NCBI RefSeq assembly: GCF_022414595.1
Contig: NZ_JADWYO010000068.1
Coordinates: 1 to 32,502 of the forward strand
Reading direction: 5' to 3'
Source: Streptomyces sp. MUM 203J
GTDB lineage: Bacteria > Actinomycetota > Actinomycetes > Streptomycetales > Streptomycetaceae
DNA: 32,502 nt
Positions 7,080 through 15,103 of the stretch are shown here, in pieces (position 1 is the first letter of the stretch; every line of letters begins with the position of its first letter). Below the pieces are notes generated by a model. It had not been told where the DNA came from, searched no databases, and saw nothing but the letters and a program-made list of their open reading frames with translations. Made by a program: the position numbers and the translations under genes.

Positions 7080-7883
7080 TCAGGCGGGACGGGAGGGTCC
7101 GGGAGCGGCGTCCCCGTCGATACCGCCGGGAAGAGGCGACGCGGGGGACGAGGCCGCGGCGGCCAGCAGCGCGTCCGCCACAGCCGTCGGGTCGCCCACC
7201 GGGGCGGCCGACGGCTCACCGTGCCCGCAGCACAGCAGGGTCACCGTCCCGTGGGGCAGCGCGGCCAGGCGCTGGAGGGAGGCGGTCGCCGCGGCCCGGT
7301 CCACGTGGAACACCCCGAGGGCCACCCGCTCCGCCGACGCCACCGTGTCGCCCGTGAACAGCACGCCGTGGTACGGCAGATGGACGGCCATCGAGCCGGG
7401 CGTGTGCCCCGGCGTGTGCACCGCCACCGCGCCGTCCCCGAAGCCCAGCCCGTCGCCGTCCGACACCTCCCGGTCCACCCGCGTCGGCGGAGCCGGCGGC
7501 ACGGTCAGCCCGTGCGCGTACAGCGGCACCTCCCATTCCAGCAGGTCGGGCTCCGGCACCGGCGCCTCGCCGCGCACGTGTGCCGCGTCGAGCCGGTGCG
7601 CGACCACCTCGCATCCGTACCGCCCCGCGAGTTCCTCCGCCGCGCCGACATGGTCCCGGTGGCAGTGCGTCAGCACGATCCGCCGCAGGTTCTCCGGGCG
7701 CAGCCCGGCGCCGCGCAGGCCCCGTTCGATCACGGGCGCCGAGCCGGCCCACCCGGCGTCGACCAGGGTCAGTTCGCCGTCGGCGTCCCGCTCCCCGTCC
7801 CGCCAGACGTACGCCTGACCGATCGGGAAGCGCAGCATGTGCAGCCGGGGCAGGAGCCTCACCACGTCCAAGTCCGTGTCCAT
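7080..7883 (-). CDS. MBL-fold metallohydrolase
   Basis: This is a 267-residue metallo-beta-lactamase-fold hydrolase. Its metal site is intact: THCHRDH with His73, His75, Asp77 and His78, then PGHTPGS, TGDT and a C-terminal CGHGEPS, giving the usual two-metal set. This is a glyoxalase-II-like or lactonase-like layout rather than a beta-lactamase, and the substrate is not predictable. The start is the ATG at 7883. There is no ribosome-binding site, but TACGGT lies exactly 6 nt upstream, which points to a leaderless mRNA. The frame stays open upstream without family-like sequence. Confidence 0.88.
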   Translation of the reverse strand: MDTDLDVVRLLPRLHMLRFPIGQAYVWRDGERDADGELTLVDAGWAGSAPVIERGLRGAGLRPENLRRIVLTHCHRDHVGAAEELAGRYGCEVVAHRLDAAHVRGEAPVPEPDLLEWEVPLYAHGLTVPPAPPTRVDREVSDGDGLGFGDGAVAVHTPGHTPGSMAVHLPYHGVLFTGDTVASAERVALGVFHVDRAAATASLQRLAALPHGTVTLLCCGHGEPSAAPVGDPTAVADALLAAAASSPASPLPGGIDGDAAPGPSRPA

Positions 7884-7889
7884 GGAAAG

Positions 7890-7895
7890 ACCGTA
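7890..7895 (-). promoter_or_regulatory. -10 box for leaderless MBL-hydrolase gene
   Basis: TACGGT on the minus strand is followed by six bases and then the ATG at 7883. No Shine-Dalgarno sequence is present, so transcription probably starts at the A of the start codon. Confidence 0.55.
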
Positions 7896-7925
7896 CGGCG
7901 CGGACGGGCCGTTCCGGAGACGGCT

Positions 7926-7953
7926 ACGCCGAGGGCGATTCCGCCCCCGGCGT
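7926..7953. terminator. Strong hairpin terminator downstream of the M20 dipeptidase
   Basis: ACGCCGaGGGCG and CGCCCcCGGCGT form a 12-position stem with one mismatch around an ATTC tetraloop. It begins 17 nt beyond the stop of the minus-strand M20 gene and ends before the MBL gene's promoter, insulating the two same-strand genes. Confidence 0.75.
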
Positions 7954-7969
7954 AACACTTGTCGGTCCG

Positions 7970-9358
7970 TCAGTTCTTCTGTGAGCGCGCGTAGTTGAAA
8001 AGAAAGAGTGCCTCCGCGACCGACAGCCGCTCCAGCTCCCCGGGCGCCACGCTCTCGTTCACGGCATGGATTCGGGCCTCGGGCTCGCTCAGCCCGATCA
8101 GCAGCATCTCCGCCTCCGGGTACAGCTCGCCCAGCGTGTTGCACAGCGGGATCGAGCCGCCCATGCCGGCCGTCTGCATCTCCTGCCCCGGGTACGCGGC
8201 CCGCAGCGCCTCGCCCATCGCCCGGTAGGCCGGGCTGGTCACGTCAGCCTGGAAGGGCTGGCCCTGGCCCACCTGCTCCACTGACACCCGCGCACCCCAC
8301 GGGGTGTGCGCCTCCAGATGGGCCGTCAGCAGCCTGGTCGCGGTCCCGGCGTCCTGCCCCGGCGGTACCCGCAGGCTGACCTGGGCCCGCGCGGACGCCT
8401 GCACCGACGGCGTGGCCCCGACGACCGGCGGGCAGTCGATGCCGACGACCGTGACGGCGGGCCGCGCCCAGAGCCGGTCCGCGACCGTGCCCGAGCCGAT
8501 CAGCCCGACCCCGTCCAGCACCTTGGCGTCCTGCCGGAAGTCCTTCTCCCCGTACTGGAGGCCCTCCCACTCCGCGTCCGCCGCCAGCCCGTCGACGGTC
8601 GTCGAGCCGTCCTCCGCGCGCAGCGAGTCCAGTACGCGGATGAGCGCGGCCAGCGCGTCCGGCGCGGCCCCGCCGAACATGCCGGAGTGCAGGTTGCCCT
8701 CCAGGGTGTCCACCTGGATCCGCAGCATCGTCATGCCGCGCAGCGACGAGGTGACGGTCGGCAGCCCGACACGGAAGTTGCCGGTGTCACCGATGACGAT
8801 CGTGTCGGCGGCCAGCAGCTCAGGGTGCGCCTGGGCGTACTGCTCCAGGCCGCCCGTGCCCTGTTCCTCCGAGCCTTCGACGATCATCTTGACACCGACC
8901 GGCACTCCGCCGTGGGCCTTCAGGGCGCGCAGCGCGAGCAGGTGCATGATGAACCCGCCCTTGCAGTCGGCGGCACCGCGCCCGTACCAGCGGCCGTCGC
9001 GTTCGGTCAGTTCGAAGGGCGGGCTGTCCCAGGCCGCCACGTCCAGCGGAGGCTGCACGTCGTAGTGGGCGTACAGGAGGACGGTCGGGGCGCCCTCGGG
9101 GCCGGGCAGGTAGCCGTACACCGACTGGCTGCCGTCCGGGGTGTCCAGCAGGGCCACGTCCGTGAAGCCCTCGGCGTGCAGGGCGGCGGCCACCCACTCG
9201 GCGGCGCCCTCGCACGCACTGCGGGGGAACTGGGCCGGATCCGCCACCGACGGGAACGCCACCAGCTCCGTCAGCTCCGCCTTGGCGCGGGGCATCAGTG
9301 AGGCGACGGTGGCGGCGATCGGCTCGACGAGCGGATCGATGGTCGGGTCGGCGGTCAT
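7970..9358 (-). CDS. M20-family dipeptidase / metallopeptidase
   Basis: This is a 462-residue zinc-dependent dipeptidase of the M20 family (PepV/carnosinase-like), probably cytoplasmic. Expected ligands and catalytic residues are present: YAHYDVQP (His98, Asp100), GRGAADCKGG (Asp131), EGSEEQGT (Glu164 catalytic, Glu165), VIGDTGNF (Asp191) and the C-terminal RIHAVNE His. The dimerisation/lid domain is inserted at about residues 205-370 (LEGNLHSGMFGGA with His223). The ATG at 9358 is preceded by GAGGAG at good spacing. An upstream open extension to 9439 lacks any family similarity. It likely acts in general peptide turnover. Confidence 0.93.
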   Translation of the reverse strand: MTADPTIDPLVEPIAATVASLMPRAKAELTELVAFPSVADPAQFPRSACEGAAEWVAAALHAEGFTDVALLDTPDGSQSVYGYLPGPEGAPTVLLYAHYDVQPPLDVAAWDSPPFELTERDGRWYGRGAADCKGGFIMHLLALRALKAHGGVPVGVKMIVEGSEEQGTGGLEQYAQAHPELLAADTIVIGDTGNFRVGLPTVTSSLRGMTMLRIQVDTLEGNLHSGMFGGAAPDALAALIRVLDSLRAEDGSTTVDGLAADAEWEGLQYGEKDFRQDAKVLDGVGLIGSGTVADRLWARPAVTVVGIDCPPVVGATPSVQASARAQVSLRVPPGQDAGTATRLLTAHLEAHTPWGARVSVEQVGQGQPFQADVTSPAYRAMGEALRAAYPGQEMQTAGMGGSIPLCNTLGELYPEAEMLLIGLSEPEARIHAVNESVAPGELERLSVAEALFLFNYARSQKN

Positions 9359-9516
9359 GAGCACGCTCCTCGTGGGTGCGACGGGGGATGCTGCGGCTGT
9401 TGCCGCGGGGGTGCGTGAACGCGTGTCCGATCCTCCCACAGGGGTGGCCGGAGACAGCGCCGTAGGATGCGAGCGAGAGCTTGGGACACGGTCGGGATCA
9501 GGAGCAGCAGCACATC

Positions 9517-11169
9517 GTGAGCAGCGAGAACGCAGCGGCTGAGAACGCAGACGCCGAGAACACCACGGCCGCCGGCGGCGCCGCGGACCCCGCGGAGACG
9601 CCCCGGTCCGCCGGGGGGCCGGAACCCGCGGGCCGGGTGGAGGTCAGACCCACGGACGCGGGCCCCGCGGGAGCCGCCGCTGCGCGGGCCGAGGCGGCCG
9701 ACGGCGTTCGCCTGGAGGGGGGTTCGGAGGACGCCACCGACGACGCCGCGCCTGTGGAAGGCGCGGTCAGGAGCGGGGGCCCGGCCGAGGACGCGGTGCC
9801 GGGCGCTGGGCCCGAAGGGCCCCGGGAGGCGGGCGACGGGGTGTCAGCTGACGGGGGTGACGCCGGGGTCGGTGACCCCGAGGAGGGCGTGCCCGGTGAT
9901 GCGGGTTCCGTCGCCCCGGGCGACCCGCAGGGCGAGGACGCGCGGGTCTGGGACGTCGTCGTGGTGGGCGCAGGGCCCGCCGGAGCGTCGGCCGCCTACG
10001 CCGCCGCGGTCACCGGGAGGCGGGTGCTGCTGCTGGAGAAGGCCGAGCTGCCGCGGTACAAGACCTGCGGCGGCGGCATCATCGGCCCGTCCCGTGACAC
10101 CCTCCCGCCCGGATACGAACTGCCCCTGCGGGACCGTGTGCACGCCGTGACGTTCTCCCTGAACGGCCGGTTCGCCCGCACCCGCCGCTCCAGGCGGATG
10201 CTGTTCGGCCTGGTCAACCGGCCCGAGTTCGACGCCCGGCTGGTGGAGCACGCGCAGAAGGCCGGGGCCGAGCTGCGGACCGGCGTGACGGTGGCCCGTG
10301 TGGAGCAGCACGGTGCCACCGTGCCGGACCGCCGCACCGTCGCGGTCGTCCTCGCCGACGGCGAGACCCTCCTGGCGCGAGCCGTGGTCGGCGCCGACGG
10401 CAGCGCCAGCCGCATAGGGGCCCATGTCGGGGTGAAGATGGACCAGGTGGATCTGGGCCTGGAGGCGGAGATCCCGGTGCCGGAGACCGTCGCGGAGGAC
10501 TGGGCGGGCCGGATCCTCATCGACTGGGGCCCGATGCCGGGCAGTTACGGCTGGGTGTTCCCGAAGGGCGACACCCTCACCGTCGGTGTCATTTCGCGTC
10601 GTGGTGAAGGCGCCGCCACCAAGCGGTACTTGGACGACTTCGTCGCCCGTCTCGGCCTCGCAGGTTTCGAACCGGCCGTATCCTCGGGGCACTTGACGCG
10701 ATGCCGCGCCGACGACTCCCCGCTGTCCCGGGGACGCGTCCTGGTGTGCGGCGACGCGGCCGGGCTGCTGGAGCCGTGGACCCGTGAAGGCATCTCCTTC
10801 GCGCTGCGCTCGGGACGCCTCGCGGGGGAGTGGGCGGTGCGGATCGCGGAGGCGCACGACGCGGTGGACGCCCGCAGGCAGGCCCTGAACTACGCGTTCG
10901 CGATCAAGGCGGGGCTGGGCGTCGAGATGGCGGTCGGGCGGCGGATGCTGGCCGCCTTCGAGAAGCGCCCGGGCCTGCTGCACGCCGTGATCACCGGTCT
11001 CCGGCCCGCCTGGCAGGTGTTCGCCGACATCACGCGCGGCGCGACGACGCTGGCCGGCATGGTGCGCAACAACGGGGTGGCGCGCCGCGCCCTGGAGGCC
11101 CTGGACCGTCGGGAGCAGGGCCGGGCGCCGCGCGGCCGGGGCGTGAACGGGGCGCGGAGCCCGCAGTAG
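9517..11169 (+). CDS. Geranylgeranyl-reductase-family FAD-dependent oxidoreductase with long acidic leader
   Basis: This is a flavoprotein of the geranylgeranyl reductase family, which reduces isoprenoid double bonds (menaquinone side chain, polyprenyl lipids or archaeal-type lipids in different members). The 551-residue chain from GTG 9517 has an FAD-binding VVVVGAGPAGASAAYAAA motif only at about residues 146-163. Then come PRYKTCGGGI, the DG motif AVVGADGSASRIGAHVG, and GRVLVCGDAAGLLEPWTREGISFAL, all diagnostic. The first about 145 residues are a low-complexity Ala/Gly/Asp/Glu/Pro acidic segment not typical of the family. A start at 9481 (TTG) is less likely; GGAG at 9501-9504 supports 9517. 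In actinobacteria the substrate is often menaquinone, but nothing adjacent confirms that. Confidence 0.9.
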   Translation: MSSENAAAENADAENTTAAGGAADPAETPRSAGGPEPAGRVEVRPTDAGPAGAAAARAEAADGVRLEGGSEDATDDAAPVEGAVRSGGPAEDAVPGAGPEGPREAGDGVSADGGDAGVGDPEEGVPGDAGSVAPGDPQGEDARVWDVVVVGAGPAGASAAYAAAVTGRRVLLLEKAELPRYKTCGGGIIGPSRDTLPPGYELPLRDRVHAVTFSLNGRFARTRRSRRMLFGLVNRPEFDARLVEHAQKAGAELRTGVTVARVEQHGATVPDRRTVAVVLADGETLLARAVVGADGSASRIGAHVGVKMDQVDLGLEAEIPVPETVAEDWAGRILIDWGPMPGSYGWVFPKGDTLTVGVISRRGEGAATKRYLDDFVARLGLAGFEPAVSSGHLTRCRADDSPLSRGRVLVCGDAAGLLEPWTREGISFALRSGRLAGEWAVRIAEAHDAVDARRQALNYAFAIKAGLGVEMAVGRRMLAAFEKRPGLLHAVITGLRPAWQVFADITRGATTLAGMVRNNGVARRALEALDRREQGRAPRGRGVNGARSPQ

Positions 11170-11197
11170 GGGAGGGGCGGGGGGAGGGGGCCGCCGG

Positions 11198-11443
11198 TCA
11201 CGGCCGCGGCCGCCCGAACCCCCACAGCACCCTCGCCACCCGGCCCACGAAGCCCGCCGCGGCCACCGCTCCTGCGGCCCTCAGCCAGCCGCGCGCGGTC
11301 CCGTCCTCGAGGCCGAACAGCGGAACCGGGGCCGCGACCAGGCAGAACAGCACCCCGGCGAGCAGTGCCCCGGTGGCCAGGGCGAACCCGATCTCCACCG
11401 TCACGGCGTCCCGCCGGGCCTGGCGGTCGCCGTCCCTCCTCAT
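11198..11443 (-). CDS. Small two-helix membrane protein (DUF6332-like)
   Basis: This 81-residue protein has an Arg-rich head (RRDGDRQARRDAVTVEIG) and two hydrophobic helices (about residues 19-43 and 52-70), ending in WGFGRPRP. The layout and the DAVTVEIG-F/Y-AL segment match what I remember of the Streptomyces DUF6332 family, whose function is unknown. The ATG at 11443 has GGGAGGTG upstream. It lies between the reductase gene (convergent) and the mycothiol-type gene on the same strand, 25 bp away. Confidence 0.65.
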   Translation of the reverse strand: MRRDGDRQARRDAVTVEIGFALATGALLAGVLFCLVAAPVPLFGLEDGTARGWLRAAGAVAAAGFVGRVARVLWGFGRPRP

Positions 11444-11468
11444 CGCCGCGTCGCCACCTCCCGGGCGG

Positions 11469-12221
11469 TCACCAGGTCACCGCCGAGGTGTCCCGCCACA
11501 GCCGGGCCAGGCGTGCGTCGCCGGTCAGGGTCACGGCGGGGGAGCCCGGCCGGAGGCGGTTCCACAGGGTGAGGTGGAGGGCCTCGGCGGTGCCGCTCAG
11601 TTCGCAGTCCGCCGGGCCGTCGGCGTCACGGCTCGCGCGGGGCGCCTCCGCCGACAGCCGTACGCTCCACACGTCGCCGGTGTCCGTCGTGCGGACCCGC
11701 AGGGTGCCCGGCTCGTCCGTGCGGACGCGGCTCTTCTCCCGGCCGTGGAAGCCGCACAGCAGTTCGTCGACCCCGTCGGCGGCCAGCGCCGCGTCCACCG
11801 GGGAACGGCCCGCCACCAGGCCCAGCGCCGACTCCGCGTCGACCCGGTGCACGGTCGTCTCGTGGACCTGCCGCCGTGCCCAGAAGGCCAGCGGGGACGG
11901 GGCGGGCAGGAACGTCCAGCACTCCAGGGCGGCCGGGGCCGCGGTCAGGCCGGACACCAGCGCGGCGTGGCCCTCGCGGAACCACGCCAGCAGCGGCGCG
12001 CCGTCCAGGCCGGGCTCCCCGGGGCCCGGCCGGTAGGAGGTGTGCCCCTCCACGACGAACCCGGTCGCCCAGCGGTGCACCATGCCGGTGTGCCGCAGCA
12101 GGTCGCGCACCCGCCAGTCCGGGCAGGTGGGAACCTCCGCGTCCAGCCCGGCCTGTTCGGCGGCGTCGGCCAGCAACTGTCCCTCATGTGCCAGGTACTT
12201 GATGTGCTCGGCGATGTTCAT
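11469..12221 (-). CDS. Maleylpyruvate-isomerase-family mycothiol-dependent protein (DinB-like)
   Basis: This 250-residue protein has an N-terminal MDMPI_N/DinB-like four-helix domain. The metal triad is visible: His44 (DLLRHTGMVHRW), then His120, Glu121 and His125 (QVHETTVHRVDAE). PTCPDWRVRDLLRHTG is the signature of this large actinobacterial family. The C-terminal domain (about 160-250) is the SCP2-like MDMPI_C half. Characterised members use mycothiol as cofactor, for example in maleylpyruvate isomerisation; most, including this one, have no assigned reaction. The ATG at 12221 lacks a Shine-Dalgarno but has CAGAAT 6 nt upstream, so the mRNA may be leaderless. Confidence 0.87.
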   Translation of the reverse strand: MNIAEHIKYLAHEGQLLADAAEQAGLDAEVPTCPDWRVRDLLRHTGMVHRWATGFVVEGHTSYRPGPGEPGLDGAPLLAWFREGHAALVSGLTAAPAALECWTFLPAPSPLAFWARRQVHETTVHRVDAESALGLVAGRSPVDAALAADGVDELLCGFHGREKSRVRTDEPGTLRVRTTDTGDVWSVRLSAEAPRASRDADGPADCELSGTAEALHLTLWNRLRPGSPAVTLTGDARLARLWRDTSAVTW

Positions 12222-12297
12222 GCCGGAATTCTGCCAGTGCGCCCGACCGCTCGACTCCGCCGCGGTGCTCCTGGCGTCCGGCGCGTCGCGCATGGGC

Positions 12298-13527
12298 TCA
12301 GGGGGTGGGCGAGGCCGTGGCTCCCCGGGTGCGGTGGCCGATGAGCGCGGCGCCCGCCGCGAGGGCCGCCACCGTCGTCAGCGCCAGCGGCAGCGAGGAC
12401 CAGTCCGCCACGAATCCGATCACGGGCGGGCCCAGCAGCATGCCGCCGTAGCCGAGCGTGGAGGCGGCCGCCACCCCGGCGGGGCCGCCGAGCGCGCCCG
12501 CCCGGTCCACCGCGACCGGGAAGATGTTCGCCAGGCCGAGTCCCGTCACCACGAAGCCCAGCAGCGCGAGCCACACGGTCGGCGCCAGCGCGCCCAGCAG
12601 CATGCCCAGGGCCGCCGCCGTGCCGCCCGCCACGAGCGTGCGGGTCTGGCCCAGCCGTTCCAGCATCGCCGTCCCCGACAGCCGGCCCGCCGTCATGGCG
12701 AGCGCGAACAGCGCGTACCCAGCTGCCGCGAGGCCCGGGTGGGCGTGCAGGTCCTCCGCGAGATGCAGGGCGCCCCAGTCGGCCAGGGCGCCCTCCCCGT
12801 AGGCCGTGCACAGGGCGATCACACCGAAGACGGTGACCAGGCGCCGGGAGCGGCGGTCGAGGCGCCGGGGCCCGGGCCGTGCGGCGGCCGGCAGCGTCTC
12901 CGGCGGGGCGGGCGAGGGGTGCCGCAGGAGTGCGGGACCCGCGAAGGCGGTCAGCAGCAGTCCGGCCGCCGTGAGGCCGAGCAGATGGGCCGCGGGCGAC
13001 AGGCCGCCCGCGACCAGGCCGCCGAGCCCGGCGCCGAGCATGCCGCCCAGGCTGAACGCCGCGTGGAAGGACGGCATCACCGGTCGGCGCAGCGCGGCGA
13101 CCAGGTCGACGGCGGCACTGTTCATGGCGACGTTGATCGCCCCGTACGCGGTGCCGAAAACCAGCAGGACCAGGCCCAGGGCGAGCACCGAACGGGTGAG
13201 CGGCGGCAGAGCGATGGCCAGGCACAGGAGGACGGCGGAGCCGACCGTGACCGGGTGGCTGCCGAAGCGGCGGCACAGCCTGCCCGTCAGGGTCATCGTG
13301 ACGACCGCGCCCGCCGAGACTCCCAGCAGCGCGAGCCCGAGTTCGCTCTCCGAGGCGCCGGTCTGGTGCTTGATCGCCGGGATGCGGACGACCCAGCCGG
13401 CGAAGAGGAAGCCGTCGAGGGCGAAGAACAGGGTGAGCGCGGTACGGAGGGAGCGGAGGGACTGCGGGGCGGGGTGACCGTCCGAAGTGCTCCACGTGGC
13501 GGACGCGAGTTTGTTTAGTTGCGGCAC
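12298..13527 (-). CDS. MFS transporter
   Basis: This is a 409-residue major facilitator superfamily protein with about 12 hydrophobic segments. It has a motif-A-like loop (GRLCRRFGSHPV) between helices 2 and 3, FGTAYGAINVAMNSAAVDL in helix 4-5, and a central Arg-rich loop at about residues 205-225. Its closest feel is the YbjJ/fucose-permease-like branch of MFS. The start is the GTG at 13527, because TATCCT lies exactly 6 nt upstream with TTGGAT 18 bp before it, a leaderless promoter. The frame is open to 13677, but those residues are not membrane-protein-like. It is divergent from a ROK repressor whose probable operator overlaps this start. The substrate is probably a sugar or sugar-like compound, by context only. 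Confidence 0.88.
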   Translation of the reverse strand: MPQLNKLASATWSTSDGHPAPQSLRSLRTALTLFFALDGFLFAGWVVRIPAIKHQTGASESELGLALLGVSAGAVVTMTLTGRLCRRFGSHPVTVGSAVLLCLAIALPPLTRSVLALGLVLLVFGTAYGAINVAMNSAAVDLVAALRRPVMPSFHAAFSLGGMLGAGLGGLVAGGLSPAAHLLGLTAAGLLLTAFAGPALLRHPSPAPPETLPAAARPGPRRLDRRSRRLVTVFGVIALCTAYGEGALADWGALHLAEDLHAHPGLAAAGYALFALAMTAGRLSGTAMLERLGQTRTLVAGGTAAALGMLLGALAPTVWLALLGFVVTGLGLANIFPVAVDRAGALGGPAGVAAASTLGYGGMLLGPPVIGFVADWSSLPLALTTVAALAAGAALIGHRTRGATASPTP

Positions 13528-13531
13528 AAAC
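13509..13531. promoter_or_regulatory. ROK/XylR-like operator over the MFS start codon
   Basis: GTTTGT (13509-13514) and ACAAAC (13526-13531) form an inverted repeat with an 11-bp spacer. It is an AT-rich island in very GC-rich DNA. The left half reads AGTTTGTTTA, strikingly like the xyl operator of Bacillus, which is bound by the ROK repressor XylR. It overlaps the leaderless GTG of the MFS gene and faces the ROK repressor gene. Confidence 0.72.
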
Positions 13532-13533
13532 GC

Positions 13534-13563
13534 AGGATAGAGGTGCACCGGACCTGGATCCAA
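13534..13563 (-). promoter_or_regulatory. Leaderless promoter of the MFS gene
   Basis: On the minus strand, TTGGAT (13558-13563) and TATCCT (13534-13539) are 18 bp apart. The first base of the GTG start at 13527 lies 6 nt after the -10 box. The operator covers positions about +1 to +19. Confidence 0.68.
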
Positions 13564-13613
13564 ACCGCACCGGGGGCACCGGCGGGCCGACGGATCATGG
13601 GAGACTCGCCAGC

Positions 13614-14855
13614 ATGAACGGCAAGGCGACGACGACCCGGGCGACCCGGACCCGGCTGGACAGAGGCCGCGGCGCACTCGGCCCCGCCCTGGAGCTGGTG
13701 CACACCGGACGGGCGCCCACGCGTGCCGTGCTCACCGCCGAACTGGGCGTCACCCGGGCCACCGCCGGAGCCGTCGCCGCCGAACTGGAGGCCCTCGGGC
13801 TGATCCGCGTGGACGCCCGCCCCGGGGCCGGGGGCGCGGGCGCGCAGGGCCGCCCCTCGCACCGGCTCACCGTCGACGAGCACGGGCCCGTCGCACTCGC
13901 CGCGCAGGTTCACGCCGACGGGTTCCGGGCGGCGCTCGTCGGGCTCGGCGGCCGGATCGTGGCGACCGCGCCCGGCTGTGTCGAGGTCACCGCCGACCCG
14001 GCGCAGGTCCTCCGGGCCGTCGTCGACGCCGGCGCGCGGCTGCTGCACGACAGCGGCCGCCGCTGTGTCGGCGCGGGACTGGCCGTACCGTCGGCCGTCG
14101 CGGAGCCCGAGGGCACCGCCCTCAACCCGCTGCACCTGGCCTGGCCCCCCGGTGCGCCCGTCCGCGCCGTCTTCGCGGACCTCGTGCGGGCCGCCGGCAT
14201 CGAGGGCCCCGCCTTCACCGGGAACGACGTCAACCTGGCCGCCCTCGCGGAGCACCGGCACGGTGCCGGGCGGGGCGCGCAGCACCTTCTGTGCGTCGCC
14301 ACCGGGCACCGGGGCGTCGGCGGCGCGCTCGTCCTGGACGGGCGGCTGCACACCGGGAGCGCGGGGCTCGCCCTGGAGGTCGGGCATCTGACCGTCAACC
14401 CCGAGGGCGGGCGCCCCTGCCACTGCGGCAGCCGCGGCTGCCTGGACGTCGAAACCGATCCGCTGGCCTTCCTCACCGCCGCCGGGCGCGCGCCCGGGCC
14501 CGAGGTGTCCCTGCTCCAGCAGTCCCGCGACCTGCTGCGCGACGAGCCCCGTGATGCCGCCGTGCGGGCGGCCGTCGAGGAGCTGATCGACCGTCTCGGG
14601 CTCGGTCTCGCCGGGCTGGTCAACCTCCTGAACCCGGACCGGATCATCCTGGGCGGGCTGCACCGGGAGCTGCTCGCCGCGGATCCGGAACGGCTGCGGG
14701 CGGTCGTCGCGGACCGCAGCCTCTGGGGACGGAGCGGGGGTGTCCCCATCCTCGGCTGCACCCTCCCCCACAACAGCCTGGCCGGTGCGGCGGAGCTGGC
14801 CTGGCAGCCGGTGCTGGACGACCCGCTGACGGCGCTGGCGCATCCTGCGGGGTAG
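13614..14855 (+). CDS. ROK-family transcriptional repressor (NagC/XylR type)
   Basis: This 413-residue ROK repressor has an N-terminal winged-helix domain at about residues 20-75 (ALELVHTGRAPTRAVLTAELGVTRATAGAVAAELEALGLI) and a C-terminal ROK sugar-binding domain with the zinc motif CHCGSRGC and FTGNDVNLAALAEH. The phosphate-binding DxGGTK motif of kinases is absent (LVGLGGRIVA), which identifies it as a regulator. The ATG at 13614 has GGGAGA upstream. It is divergent from the MFS gene, and an inverted repeat of the XylR type lies at that gene's start. The likely role is repressing the exporter until a sugar ligand appears. Confidence 0.9.
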   Translation: MNGKATTTRATRTRLDRGRGALGPALELVHTGRAPTRAVLTAELGVTRATAGAVAAELEALGLIRVDARPGAGGAGAQGRPSHRLTVDEHGPVALAAQVHADGFRAALVGLGGRIVATAPGCVEVTADPAQVLRAVVDAGARLLHDSGRRCVGAGLAVPSAVAEPEGTALNPLHLAWPPGAPVRAVFADLVRAAGIEGPAFTGNDVNLAALAEHRHGAGRGAQHLLCVATGHRGVGGALVLDGRLHTGSAGLALEVGHLTVNPEGGRPCHCGSRGCLDVETDPLAFLTAAGRAPGPEVSLLQQSRDLLRDEPRDAAVRAAVEELIDRLGLGLAGLVNLLNPDRIILGGLHRELLAADPERLRAVVADRSLWGRSGGVPILGCTLPHNSLAGAAELAWQPVLDDPLTALAHPAG

Positions 14856-15103
14856 CCGCGGCGGGCTGCGCTCGGTCGCGCTCCGACGCAGGGCGGTGAG
14901 CGCCTGTCGGCAAGCGGGTGCGGCGGAAGCGGCCGCCCTCGTGCTCGCTCCGCGCTTCTCGTGGGCTCCGTCCTCTCCGGGGATGCGGCAGAAGGCGGGG
15001 GAGCCGCAGTGGGCCCGGAAGGACACCCACTGCACGGACTCGGAGCGCCGCTGACCCGGAGCGACAGGGCCCGTGCAGGATTCGTTCAAGCCGGGCGGTC
15101 GCG
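14856..15103. other. Intergenic stretch without recognised gene
   Basis: This stretch lies between the ROK repressor and the convergent exonuclease gene. It contains degenerate GC-rich repeats of the kind common in Streptomyces spacers (for example GCGCTCGGTCGCGCTCCG), and I see no convincing open reading frame, RNA gene or strong terminator. A few frames cross it but lack a start context or Streptomyces codon bias. Confidence 0.5.

Noticed and set aside
9844..10983. A 379-codon minus-strand frame opposite the geranylgeranyl reductase
   Set aside because: The plus strand has clear FAD motifs; the antisense frame has none.
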